Shown piece by piece: positions 23,731 to 35,119 of a stretch of 64,000 bases of DNA. Made by a program: the position numbers and the translations under genes. The DNA is taken from positions 186,001 through 250,000 of the forward strand of contig LLCB01000018.1 of assembly GCA_001414345.1 (NCBI GenBank). The letters are read 5' to 3'. This stretch comes from Hymenoscyphus infarciens (Eukaryota; Ascomycota; Leotiomycetes; Helotiales; Helotiaceae). The notes beneath the pieces were generated by a model. It saw only the letters and a program-made list of their open reading frames with translations. It did no database searches and was not told the origin of the DNA. Position 1 is the first letter of the stretch. Every line of letters starts with the position of its first letter.

Positions 23731-24369
23731 CTCCAGAGGAGTAAGAACTTCATATTGTCGAAGGTTGTTCAGTCTGAACCAGCACACCAACACCATTCAA
23801 TCCTCTTTAGACACACACCACCGTTTCTTAAAATCCATGACCATCGTCTTGGCGGCAAACGTGCGCTTATCGTGATGGGGCCTCAAGTTCTCAACCTCAC
23901 TCAGGACCCACGTCACTCCACTTTCGTCATTAAGTTTTCCGGGGTTCCCTGATTATTTGGGGAAGGGCAATGCAATGTCATCTCAGTGACAAAGATACTT
24001 TCCTGACCAGGCCAGGCACCTCGGTGTCGGTCGGTCAATCAGCAATCGAGGGCCAGATCAATCCCGATATTTACACGTTACCCGTTATCTCTCTCACCCT
24101 TAAAGACCCAATATTATTAGGTCGCGTGTCGCTGCTCTCTTTCGAGTTGGACATCTAGTGTCGTGTTTCGAAGGGCACGTAGGAGGGTACTTGCAGCTTG
24201 GTATCTTACGTCGTTCGTGCTACAATTCCCGAGGTCCTTCCTTATCGCGACTCCTCAAATCTTTCCGATCCATGAGGGAGGGGAGAGGTTACTTCTCTTA
24301 ATCTGCATTCTTTCCATTAATCGATTTTCTCTCATCCTTCTTTCTCTCGTCGCTTCACCTCAAGTCAAG
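23731..24369. promoter_or_regulatory. Upstream region of the permease gene
   Basis: About 640 bp, increasingly pyrimidine-rich toward 24,369, as is common for fungal promoters and 5' UTRs. No gene seen. Confidence 0.35.
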
Positions 24370-26085
24370 ATGAGCTCTATCACTCACGATGGGCCCACGG
24401 CCAATCCCAATGCTGCGCTGGAAAACATGGGCTACAAGAGCGAATTACCAAGAAATCTGAGTATGATGAGTATCTTGGGGTTGTAAGTCGATCAGAATGG
24501 CTCAAAATATGCCACTTTCCTCATTTCTAACCTCATAAAGGTCTTTTGCCATCATGGCGGTGCCTTTTGGCCTTTCCACAACCATGGCAATCGGGTTGAC
24601 TGATGGACAAGCCGTGACCATTCTTTGGGGTTGGGTATTCGTCTCCATCATTTCACTTTGTATCGCGGCCTCACTCGCTGAGATCTGTGCTGTCTTTCCT
24701 ACCGCTGGAGGAGTTTATTACTGGTCTGCCATGTTGGCTACCAAAGAATGGGCGCCGATTGTTTCTTGGGTGGATGGATGGCTGGGTTTAGTCGGTAATT
24801 GGACGGTCACTTTGAGTATCAACTTCTCGGGTGCACAGTTGATTTTGTCTGCCATTACGCTGTGGAATGAGGATTTCGTTGCTACTCAGTGGCAGACTGT
24901 TCTCTGTTTCTGGCTCATTATGGCGGTTGTGTTTTCCGTCAATGTTTTTGGGGCGAAATACCTGGACTTGATTAACAAGGTTTGCATTTACTGGACTGGA
25001 GCCGCGGTTGTCATTATTATCGTCACGATTTTGGCCATGGCGGATGATAGACGGAATGCTGAGTTCGTCTTCTCGCATTATGATGCCAGTGCGAGTGGGT
25101 GGCCTGCTGGGTGGGCGTTTTTTGTCGGTCTTTTACAAGCAGCTTGTAAGCCTTCCCAAATCCTTGAACTTCTCAGCATATCTAATAACTACTAGACACT
25201 CTAACTGGATATGGAATGGTCGCCGCAATGTGCGAAGAAGTACAAATGCCCGAACGCGAGGTTCCCAAAGCAATGGTCCTCTCCGTAGCAGCAGCCGGAA
25301 TCACAGGAGTAATCTACCTAATCCCAATTCTCTTCGTGCTCCCCGACGTTCCTCTCCTTCTCGGCGTCCTCAGCGGCCAGCCCATCGGACTAATCTTCAA
25401 AACGGCAACTGGATCAGCAGGCGGTGGATTCGCACTCCTATTCATGCTCCTCGGAATCTGGTTCTTCGCAGGTGTTGGTTCTCTTACCGCCGCATCAAGA
25501 TGCACATACGCCTTCGCCCGCGACGGTGCAATCCCCGGTTCTCGTCTCTGGTCTCAAGTCTCCCCTCGCTTCGACATCCCATTATGGGCTCTCGTCCTTT
25601 CCACAGTAGTAGACTGCATCTTGGGTATAATCTACTTCGGTTCCACCTCTGCATTTAACGCATTCACAGGCGTAGCGACGATCTGTCTCTCCGTCTCCTA
25701 TGGAATTCCTATCCTCGTTTGCCTCCTCCGAGGTAGAAAGGCAGTTCGTCATTCGACCTTCTCCCTGGGCAAGTTTGGATTCGTCATTAATGTTCTTACT
25801 ATTGTGTGGATAGTGTTTTCGATTATTATCTTTTGTATGCCGACTGCTATTCCGGTCACACCGAAGACTATGAATTATGCTTCCGTGGTTTTTATGGGGT
25901 TTGCGAGTATTAGTTTGGTGTGGTATATTGTTCGAGGGAGAAAAACGTTTACGGGTCCACCTGTGCCTGCTGATGTGGAGGCGGAGAATGATGGGGTTGT
26001 TGTTGGAGGACTGGGGAAAATCACCACGTCGGAAAGTCGTGCGAATGGGCATGCTAATGGGGTGCTGAAAGGTGAGGATAAGTAG
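24370..26085 (+). CDS. Amino-acid/GABA-type permease (APC superfamily)
   Basis: Plasma- or vacuolar-membrane transporter taking up amino acids, GABA or choline with protons; the substrate cannot be read from sequence. Three exons: 24,370-24,482; 24,541-25,145; 25,196-26,085; introns of 58 and 50 bp; 535 residues. About 12 hydrophobic segments are visible. The first helix region has the family's FAIMAVPFGLSTTM stretch, followed by AEICAVFPTAGGVYYW, the conserved helix-3 signature of this group. Intron 2 falls before the YTLTGYGMVAAMCEE segment, which carries the conserved Glu pair. The C-terminal tail is hydrophilic. Complete and probably functional. Confidence 0.9.
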
Positions 26086-27350
26086 ATTTCTTTCGCTTGG
26101 CAAGTGTTAGGTGGGGTTCTGGGAAAAGTTTGGGATCAGAGGTGGTGTATAAACAAGCTGGAACTTTTAATATCGTTTATACTATTTTGCTGTTCATGTG
26201 AACCCGGATTAAATCCGAGTCTCCGGAGACTATGGGATTTAATAGAGCATGCGGACTGAATCTCGAAGTAAAGTTCGGATATGTATTTGATAGATAGGAA
26301 AGCTGCTTTTCCTAAAATACTTGACTGGATTGTGCTATCTTCAATAAAAGAATCTCGGATTTAAACTTAGAGTAGACCTAAACGTATCTCCGAACGGTTT
26401 GTGTAGAATAGTTCTCTAAAGTAAAAAAGAGATCTTCGCTGAAGTCCTAGTACTCGAGTACAGAGTGAGGTATTTCCGTGTATAATATTTTCAAGGTAAG
26501 AAAAGATCTCCGGGTAAATATATCCGTGAATATCGCCGAAATAGAACAAATATAACCGAACCGAGGTAAAATAAATATCCCTAAGGCTTGATAAGTATAT
26601 CCGCGAAGTATATTTCCGAAGTGAAAATTTTCTCTATATAAAGTCTGAAGAAACCCCTATTTCCACTCTCTTTTATATCTGCTATATCGTAGCTATTTTA
26701 AAAGCTATTGAAAAAAGATGTTTATGTCTAAATAGCTCTGATTCTATTTTGTATTTCTTAGAAAAGAAGAGTCTAGATTTAAAGTATGATTTTATAGTAA
26801 AATCGAATAGAGCAGAAAGTAAGCTCTTTTCTTATATAGTAAGAATTTCTAAGATTAATAATAGTATAAGTAAGTAAAAAGCGATTAAAGAAATAAGTTT
26901 ATATATAGATAGCTCTTACTTAATTCTAACTTTTTTCTTAGACTAGTATTTTTTTTAAAAAAAGAGGCTTTCTTATTAATATATCCTAAAAAAAACTAGA
27001 AAAGTAGAAAAAATAAATGTAGTTTTAAAGTTTTTAAAAGTTTTCCAAGTAGTATAAGATCTATCTATATATTAGCTAATAAGTATAGATAGAAAGACTT
27101 TTAATAGATGAATTAGGTATTTATCTAGTACTTCTAAGAGTGGATTTCAATATAAGAGAGTAGTTGTTAAGATATTAATAGTTTAAATTAATATGTTAAA
27201 ACTAAACTCACGTTTAGTACTAAAACTATTACTATTAAATCTTAGTCTCTTATAGAAGAATCGTCGCCCTAACTAAGTAACCTTTCCTTGATTAGGTTAG
27301 TCTAGCAGGTGGGCGTAACGATTCTTCTTTTTGTGGGGCTGAGGAACTGA
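26086..27350. repeat. AT-rich degraded repeat remnant
   Basis: Normal 3' flank to about 26,200, then AT-rich DNA with RIP-like TpA bias, strongest from 26,640 to 27,290. A TATA-like CTATATAAAG occurs at about 26,634-26,643. The 26,200-26,640 part has recurrent CCGAA/TTCGGA words, resembling a mutated LTR. No terminal repeats or ORFs were identified. It is a lone RIP patch inside the gene island. Confidence 0.45.
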
Positions 27351-27357
27351 GATAAGA

Positions 27358-27648
27358 ATGGCTTTGGGTGACGGATTGGTTATAGTAAGAGGAAGTGACG
27401 GAAATAGAGGGAGTGGAGTGTACTCAATTGGTGTTAAAGGCGAGAATGCACCAAGTGGGGTTGATGAATTGCTAGCAGTATTTAGGGATGATGGTACAGC
27501 CGAGCAAGTGGTGGAGTACGTCAAGAAAATTGCTAAGGAGATTGGGGACGGTAAAGATCAACGATTAGACAGGTTGTGGTGTTTGTCTGGATGGAGGTGC
27601 ATGGAGGTGCATGGAACTTGTGTAGTTTACTATCGGAAAATATCTTAA
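27358..27648 (+). pseudogene. Short coding-like fragment, unknown
   Basis: 96-residue open frame beginning MALGDGLVIVRGSDG and containing a plausible amphipathic helix (TAEQVVEYVKKIAKEIG). Composition looks protein-like, but the end runs into a small tandem duplication (TGGAGGTGCA twice near 27,590-27,610) and no domain is recognised. It abuts the RIP remnant, so it could be the broken end of a larger gene. Confidence 0.25.
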
Positions 27649-27871
27649 ATTTGGGACATGATAGGGAAAACCTTGGTGATAATGAAAGCTCCCTTGGCTT
27701 GCTTACTGGTACGCATATGCACATAGCTGAAAAAAGAGATTAAACAACCGCGACTGCAACCTAAAGTATCATTAAAAAGAATGCTAATCCCCTTCAAGTC
27801 CTCTAGTGAAATACTGGAAAGAAACGCACTAAAAGGCGACTAAAGCCATCAAACCCACACATCTCGGCCTT

Positions 27872-29249
27872 TCAATTTCTACTTCCATCTCCAAACTCGT
27901 TCCCTTCGTTCTCAGAAAGGATCTCCTTTGACCCATACGACCCGTTGAATTTCAACGGAACAAGTGAAATGACACTTCGGAAGCTTCTGACCACGGAGTC
28001 AAAAGACGAGCGACGTATTAAACCATAAAGTAACGGGAGGCATGCGGAGATAAGACCAAGGCTCGAAATAATTGTTGACCAATAAACGAGTTGGGTATTT
28101 GTTACTGTATAAATGTTTAGCGAATAGTTTCCGATGCTTGTTTAACTTACATCCTGTATCTAATCCGGGCGGTTTTGTGCTAGCTGTTTGGTGTGTCAGC
28201 TGCTGTTTAAAAATTAAGGAAAGGTATGTTGCTAGTGAGGAGGCATACCGTCTTTAATCTGATAATATATCACGAGCCGGATGATGGAGGCGGTGACCGC
28301 TCTATGAACAACAAAATCAGTACTGATTTATTCATACCTCTGGGGATACCTACAGCGCACCAAGCAAAAATACACCCGATACAAGAAATTTTCTTGCCCT
28401 TGACATCTTCAAACCCCACACCTATTCCAAGAGTCAATTTTCACACACTCTCTATCCTCCACGGTTTCGTTTTAACATACCATAGGAATAGGCATGAAGA
28501 TAACCCCCACGTCGATCACAAAATCCGAAAGCGATAATGCCTCCAAAAACATCGGCTGTGAAATACAAACCACCCTTCCTCCTCTGTCCCCCGCCCACCA
28601 ATCTGCAAACTTCCCTTTACAAGCAAACAAAGTGGCCAAAAAGAATCCCAAAGTCCAAGTTATGACGACAAGAATCAGTAGGGTGTTGAGCCTTCTAAAG
28701 GTAGCGGATTTGCTAGTCCCGAAGATGCGACGAAAGAAGAAGGCGAAGGAAAGTTTGACGAAGCCAATTTGGGGGATACTGAGGAGCTGGACGATCCACT
28801 CAAGCTGGTGATGGCATTAGTACGTGTAAAGACATATTTTGATGTCTGGAGAAACTACCATTGTTGCTAGTCTGATGTGGGATGCGCGACGGGGGTCTTT
28901 TCTAGGAGGTGTAGCATATCCTATAGTCCCGCGTTTTACTCCTATGCATTTATTTAAGCATATATAATTAGCTAAGTGCTTACTGCTTACCCGTGACTAC
29001 TGCTGCTCCCATTGCAATCGTGAGAAACTAAGTTTTCCGACACAGTGAGCTTCAACTTTAGTTCATCATTGCACAATTTAAGAAGATATTATGTACCAGT
29101 GCAAGAATCAGCAACCAATCCTCAATTACCAAACGAGCACCCGAATTTTTCCGGGCTACAAATCGAAGGACGACTGTCAGAATACAAATACATGGCAATG
29201 CGATGCAAACAACGAGCGTATTCGTTGGACTGGGTGGTGGAATTGCCAT
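27872..29249 (-). CDS. Fungal rhodopsin-like seven-helix membrane protein (eight exons)
   Basis: Multi-exon gene reconstructed by hand: 29,249-29,097; 29,027-28,991; 28,941-28,859; 28,804-28,481; 28,421-28,354; 28,301-28,249; 28,183-28,151; 28,104-27,872. The seven introns (69, 49, 54, 59, 52, 65 and 46 bp) are all GT...AG and phases close exactly, giving 327 residues with no internal stop. Features match the large fungal rhodopsin-domain membrane family: an early arginine-rich loop then EDWLLILAL, a KLSFAFFFRRIF helix, TWTLGFFLATLFACKG followed by DWW, a DFVIDVGVIFMPIPMVW helix, then IIRLVIYYQ and SACLPLLYGLIRR. The start has good context (CACCATGG). Function in this family is mostly unknown; CFEM-linked relatives act as receptors. 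Confidence 0.85.
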
Positions 29250-30100
29250 GGTGTTTTTGGAATCTTTCAATTTCAAGTAGAGTAACAAAACAGAGCCTCA
29301 GCTACGCGAAATAAAGTGCTGATGAAGAGTATATAGCATGTCTTGATCTCCCCGAGTCCCGACTAGGGGTTATTAGGGATTCGTTGTAGGATTCAAAATT
29401 TGTTCAGCCTCCACTCCTTCCATCCAATTACAACTTCTCGACTGCTAGTAAGAAGGCTAGGTGATAATTTTCAAGAACCGTTTTTGAGTTCGGATGTTAC
29501 ACAAAGTCGGAGTAAGCATGTCGGTCAGCTCGAAGCGATGATGCGGACCGGAACTCCATTACGTGGCTCAGCGATTTGCTGTTGCGATTGGCCAAGTGAA
29601 AGATGTGAGAAGAAGCTCGTGCGATTGATTAGTGGTAGCCTATTTGGCAAACCATGATAATGTACCGTAGTCACTCCAGAACTGCATGGAAATGACAATG
29701 CAACCTTGCCGAGTTTCGAGAAAACATAGATTATTAGACTTCCACAACCACTTTCCCTTAAGGTTATGAATCATACAAGCCGGTCGCATAATAAACGATG
29801 GATTCGTCACTTCCTCGCTAATAAACGTGAAAAAGTTCATTGGGTGTCGCTAAGCAATGCCGCCAGTGCCGTCTCGTTAACATCACATCGGAACTGAATT
29901 AGCGATACACTTGACAAAAAAAATGAGTCGCAGAAATGTTTCTATCATTTTCCATTCATGCCATGTAAAGAATAAACCTCTTCCATTACCAGGTATATAA
30001 AGAGTGCCCAAGATTGCAACCGCGCCCATGCTATGCCCCAAAGAACAACAGAAATCGCTTCAAAACAATGATACAAGGAAATTCCAAAAGATCCCCCAAT
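29250..30100. other. Intergenic region
   Basis: Contains the promoter of the rhodopsin-like gene (left) and the 3' UTR of the secreted-protein gene (right). No other gene is supported; short frames on both strands lack features. Confidence 0.35.
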
Positions 30101-30835
30101 CTACAAGAACCCGAGAACAGCAAGGAAAGTACCAGCAACGACACCAAGGGCAGGAACAGCGGAGTACCCCGCGATGTTGGTTGCTGTTGCCGATGAACTG
30201 GTTGTTGTCTTGCTGGTTGATATTCCACTCGTAGTCGAGTTGGGCGAAATAGAGGTAGCTGCTGCGTTTGCTGAGGACACAACGCTCTCGACACCAGATG
30301 CAACAGCTGTGGCTTGTGATAATAGTCTGCTTGCGACGGTGTTGGTTTCAATGGAACTTTTGGCGCTGGAGACAAGACCTGAGGCGCGAGAGAGGATGGA
30401 GGAGCCGGCTGCGTTTGGAGCTGTGGCTTCCGAAGCAATACTTCTAATTACTGATGCTCCTTCACCTAGCTTTGAGGAAATAGTACCGACACCTCCACCA
30501 ATAACTGAGGAGGCTTCGGAAACCCGACTTTTGATTGCTGATGCAATTGATGTTGCTTCGCCTAATTGGCTGGTAACTACACCAGCGCCACCTCCAATGA
30601 CTGAAGTTGCCTCGGATAATTTAGAGCTGGCACCAGGTCCTAAAAGTGACCCGATCGTTTCAATTGCCCCGGAACCGCCAGCAACAGCCGAACCAACAGT
30701 GTCCGCTCCATCACCGATCTTTGAAGCGATATTGCCAAAGTTTGGAAGTTGTGGCTCTCGTTTGTTAACAGGTGCTTGCTTGCTTGCGATGGCTGAGCCG
30801 GCAAGGGCGAGAAGGCAGAGGGGTGTGATTTGCAT
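30101..30835 (-). CDS. Ser/Ala/Gly-rich secreted protein, probably GPI-anchored
   Basis: 244 residues in a single exon from the ATG at 30,835 (MQITPLCLLALAGSAIA signal peptide). An in-frame upstream extension to 31,042 looks like 5' UTR. The mature part is low-complexity, with an imperfect repeat of roughly 20-35 residues built around SEA(S/T)SVIGGG.G and a following S(K/Q)LGE(A/G) (at least two clear units). It then becomes Ser/Thr-rich and ends in a hydrophobic tail (VPALGVVAGTFLAVLGFL) typical of a GPI signal. Likely a cell-wall or surface mannoprotein. No enzymatic domain. Confidence 0.75.
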   Translation of the reverse strand: MQITPLCLLALAGSAIASKQAPVNKREPQLPNFGNIASKIGDGADTVGSAVAGGSGAIETIGSLLGPGASSKLSEATSVIGGGAGVVTSQLGEATSIASAIKSRVSEASSVIGGGVGTISSKLGEGASVIRSIASEATAPNAAGSSILSRASGLVSSAKSSIETNTVASRLLSQATAVASGVESVVSSANAAATSISPNSTTSGISTSKTTTSSSATATNIAGYSAVPALGVVAGTFLAVLGFL

Positions 30836-32461
30836 TTTGAGGGTTGAAAAGGAGGAAGTAAGGTGGTGAGTTGATAGTGTTGTAAAATTGAGAATGCAAG
30901 GCAAAAAGGTTAAGATAGTGCTTGCATGAGATTGAATTGTGATGAAGAGAAAAGAAATGGAAGATATGCGATTGAAGCCAGGGGAATTGATTTGCTTTAT
31001 ATTCATATTATTCATCACCATTTTGGTGGGTCGGGAAAACACTAGAGTACTTCAGCTGAATGATCTGCGATTTTGAGAAAACCTTCGAGGCTTATGGAGA
31101 GAAAATACAAGAATACGGAGTAATGCTCGCCGCGTGTCACCCGGGCGCGGTGCAAATCGATTCACACCACAGCAATTGAGGCCTTGAACCCACTTGGAAG
31201 CACATGGCTTTTTGGCATCTTCGTTCAAAATTCATGCAAGGAGGGGAAGGGACGAAAACCGTAGATGACCCAGAAATAATCGGGACATGTGGAGCTTCTG
31301 GAAGGGGTTGAAGGGTGGCGCAACTAGAGGGGCAAGGGATTGAAGCCTAGTTGGAAACGTCACCTCCTGACCCCAGGTATGGGTTTCTGAAACTCAACGC
31401 CGCGGCCAAACTAATTCATCCATACCAATTTGGCGAGATCTTCCTTTTCCAGAAAAGTATCTATGGCTAGCTTTATAATCTACACAATCAAGGTCATTTT
31501 ACACTTATCCAATGAATGAGCCAAAGAGCTGATCAAAAAGGTTCTCTGAAAATGGGTATTTGATCCACTTGTTTACAAAAGCAGTACTTTAAGCGAGGAC
31601 AGAAGGGGAGAAATAATGTGCCAATTTGAAGCACAGGCCACCCCGCCAAAAGCAACACCTTGGTGTCAAAGCATGTCGCAAGAATACGAAGAAAAGGTTA
31701 AACCCTTCTCGAGGGTGCTATCCAGGAGTCATGAGAGCGACAGAGAGTTAAAAAAGCACGCATTGTTTGTGTACATGGTCCCCCAAACTGTGTTGACTAC
31801 CTGCTCTGGGGCGTTCATTTCAACAACATGGTTTAAACGTGACATTAGAAGAACTTTGTGTTATGCTTACTTATCTCGTGGAGGAGATCATATATAAGCT
31901 GTAATCAGTGCCGGTCCTTGTGTAAAGCTTATGGCTAATTTAAATCTTCAATCCCATTAAACTTGAGAGCTTAGGGAGCCTATCATACGTGTTGTATCCC
32001 AGTGGTTAGAAAAATAAAAGTCGGCGTGCAAGCTGTGATGCACCATAAATTGATGGTCTAAGATAAATAACTTGGAAGCTGTCTCGGTTGATGTTTTCCT
32101 TTTGCTTATTTTGTGGCGTTACGGTAGACTTCAAGGATGCAAAGTCCCTTCCTCGGATTTTTTTCTTGGTATTATTTCCGTGGGTGTCTTTTCATAGAAC
32201 AGCGTTCGCTCGAGGCGCGTTGATTTACTCCTTGGGCCCTCAAGCATCGAAGAGCTGCCAAAATGAAAGGCTATAGGAGTATCTTAGTTAGAGACTTAAT
32301 GATAGCGAATAATTTAGGGCAAAAAGGGGCAGGAACCTTCAACGGGTCAACATAACGCTAAAATCTGCAGGTGATCGGCTGAAGTTGGCAAAACTGAATG
32401 CACGACAGGCACTTGAATTCAACGCTCCATAATTATCTCTCCACTACATTCACAGATCACT
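30836..32461. other. Intergenic region, 1.6 kb
   Basis: The left part is the promoter of the secreted-protein gene. A 93-residue frame at 31,616-31,897 (+) has an ATG but no recognisable domain. I see no repeat or RNA gene. Confidence 0.35.
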
Positions 32462-33330
32462 ATGTCTTCTCGAGATAACCATGAGCGTGCTCGCAGAGCT
32501 CCTGCTCCAGCAAACACGAAGGAATATTTGGTCCCCCAAAATGGAATCGCTAGGGAGGTAATTACTACTCGATATGTGTCGTTATTTGGGAAACGATGCT
32601 TTAGTTTGGCCATGCTCCTATGTAGGAGGTCTGTGTTCAGGAAAAACTTCTGGCAAAACTTCAAAGGACTGGAATTCCGTCGAATCCATAAACGCCTCAA
32701 CTTCAGGCTAGTTACTTTATCAGCGCCTATAGAAATCCTACTGCAGTAATAGATCCAAGTTTGTAACATGGACTCTTAGATATCTAATGACAATTGATTA
32801 TGGGCAATGATCTCAGATCTGATAGCAGACACCGAGCGACGGGATGCTGAACGAAGGGCAACCAATGGTCTTGGTTCTAAAACGGCTATAGTAGACTATA
32901 GAACTTCAACAACACGGCAGTATTATGGACCTACTGAGATCCAAGCTCTGCATGCAATCCATCTCGGCCGGCCCCAGGTAATGCTCTCCAACGGGAAGTA
33001 TGCCTAGGATATCAAACAGGATATAGTCAGCCACGAAATTCCCACTCTCCACAAACAGATAACTATTGTATAGGGGGAGGTGTGGATGTAGGATCTGAAG
33101 GTAATGCCAACCATAGATAGATCCCGTAAGACTTTTTCCGAATTATTCGACCAACTACAGGTTGCGAAGTCTTCCATAACGTATCCTAGCAGTCGTTCAA
33201 ATTCGAGTTACAACGCTCCTTCACAGTCAATCCCACAATATTCTTCGTATAGGTCAATTGGACCAAGTGAGACATATTCTCCGTACTTTTATGGGATGCA
33301 AGACCCGAAATATATGCCTGATAAAGAACC
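32462..33330 (+). pseudogene. Decayed copy of a conserved fungal protein (REVIT...YLGNDALV type)
   Basis: Starts with ATG at 32,462 and reads about 35 codons (KEYLVPQNGIAREVITT). The next conserved block, ICRYLGNDALV, is one frame away after a single-base loss near 32,567. A third block (YFISAYRNPTAVI, about 32,709-32,748) is in yet another frame. After a gap comes DLIADTERRDAERRA (32,815-32,860), which continues to a stop at 33,007. A later frame holds a GMQDPKYMPDKE tail-like piece (about 33,293-33,330). I recall this order of blocks from a widespread Pezizomycotina protein of unknown or putative regulatory role. Short introns cannot remove the first shift, so it is a pseudogene. Confidence 0.65.
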
Positions 33331-33689
33331 AGAAGGTGAGGAATGCTTGCCGCGACTCCGTATTGTTTGCGAGCTTTCCGCTCATTCTATGCGCTTTCAT
33401 AATCATATTGACTAATACCAAGAAGATTATAGGGTCAATAACGCTCCTAGTGTTTATAAGACGACAGCAATCCAACCAAACTTCTTGTCTTCTCAAAGAG
33501 AGGTTGTGAGAAAGTTGCCAACACGAAGGCAGTGCAATAGCGAAATAAGAAGACTCTACCAATCATTCTGAATGGGGAGACGTTCGAAGCATGCACGGGT
33601 TCTGGTGCTACAAGCAACATGATGAGTACATCAGGCACAAGCTCTAGCGTGCAAAAAAATCCAATATAAGGACTCTGTTGCTTTTGAGC

Positions 33690-34620
33690 TGCTACTTATT
33701 AGGCAGCATCTCGAGTCTGCCGGGAAGATCCGCACAACATGGAGATTTTCAGAGGAAGAGGGAGAGGAAGAAGCAGAGAGAACGTGCGCATTTTTCGTTT
33801 TCGATAAACTGGTCACACCAGTCATCATCGTACGGAAGTTCCTGCGGGAGATGAACATCTTGGACAAATTCCAACATCGGTTGAAAACGGTCCCAATTGT
33901 GGACTCTACGGCAGTACCTCTTCTAAGGCACAGGTGGTTTTGAACCACTCAAAAAAAGCTCCGATGTTACTTGGACGATGCAGTTACATACTTATCACCG
34001 GATACTAGGTCGGAAGTTAAGGTCGTCTCTTCAACTTTTGCCAACAAAATCATACCATGGGTCGATAAAACCGTAGCTTGCCAAGTTCAAATTACCAACG
34101 GTGGAATATAAGAGACCCTTGGAAGAATCAAGGCGAAGGCTTCTTTTGGCGAGATTCCTGAATATTACATCGAGGCGAAATTTGAGGTAATTGAGAAGCT
34201 TCGAGTCGATGTAATATTAGTCAACGATCTCCTATACGAAGCCGACATCTACACGAAGCATGCCAATTTGTTCGTTTTCAGCTTGGTAGACGCTGCCAAT
34301 CTTGACCTGGGAACAATCGCATGGCCTGGGTTCAGGGAAAAGATAATTCAAAAGTGGGTGCCAGAATTTCGACCGCGTTAAAGCGAAAACGTAATCTTTC
34401 AGATGTGGAAATTGCCAAACCGAAAAGCGAAATAAAGAACATAGGCGATTCAGATCTCGTGGAGGAAGAAAGGACATAAGCGCGAGGAAGTTGGACTTGG
34501 GAAGTTGAGGGGTGTGACCAGCAACTGGAAGCGAAAGCTTAGAGCTCATGCTGAATATCTCGCGCAACGAGTTCGCTTTATGTTTGATGATTGGTCCTCC
34601 ACCATCTAACTGCTCCGCCC
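33690..34620 (+). pseudogene. Degraded gene with retropepsin-like aspartyl-protease segment
   Basis: Plus-strand coding traces broken by stops. About 33,700-33,942 reads IRQHLESAGKIRTTWRF...HRLKTVPIVDSTAVPLLRH and then stops. About 33,955-34,380 reads SEVKVVSSTFANK..., a stop at about 34,108, then GRIKAKASFGEIPEYYI...FEVIEKLRVDVILVNDLLYEADIYTKHANLFVFSLV. The order (a loop like S.V.V.S..FA, a G...A...FG strand, then FEV...DVIL...L) is that of retroviral-type aspartyl protease-like genes common in filamentous ascomycetes. The catalytic D(T/S)G is not recognisable. A Lys/Arg-rich tail follows to about 34,610. Not functional. Confidence 0.55.
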
Positions 34621-35119
34621 TAGTTTTACAATGTTGAGCAACACTTGTAGAAAACAATCCTTTTGATCCATCATGGCGAAAAAGAATCCAATCATCCATC
34701 TCACGTCACATCTTAAAAAAAGAAACCAAAAGTCAATCTCGTCAACGCAACATTCACAAGTATCTAAACTCATCTAGTCTAGGGTATCTCATCCTCCCAT
34801 CCATTCCCGAATTTCAACAAAGCCACCACCCAAAGTATGTACAGAAATGCCACCAATACACCAGTGTACTGCAAACTCCAAGGAAATCTATGAAAAAAAG
34901 GTAGGTATCTCTCTGCCAAACTCCTAGTTTGCGCCAAGAAAAAGAAAAGAGCAGAGGAGAACGGAAAGGGAAAAAAAGAGAAGGTTCAAAATTGGGTCCA
35001 AAGACCCGCTCGCGAGCGAGCAAGAAACGAAGATTGAAACAAGAGAGAAGATGTCTAGCACCCCCTCACACCATCTCGCCCCTCTCTCATCAAAGAGAAA
35101 GACTTCTCCAGCCTCCCCC
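34621..35119. other. Intergenic region
   Basis: 3' flank of the GH16 gene (minus) with purine-rich DNA at 34,920-35,050. No gene seen. Confidence 0.4.
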
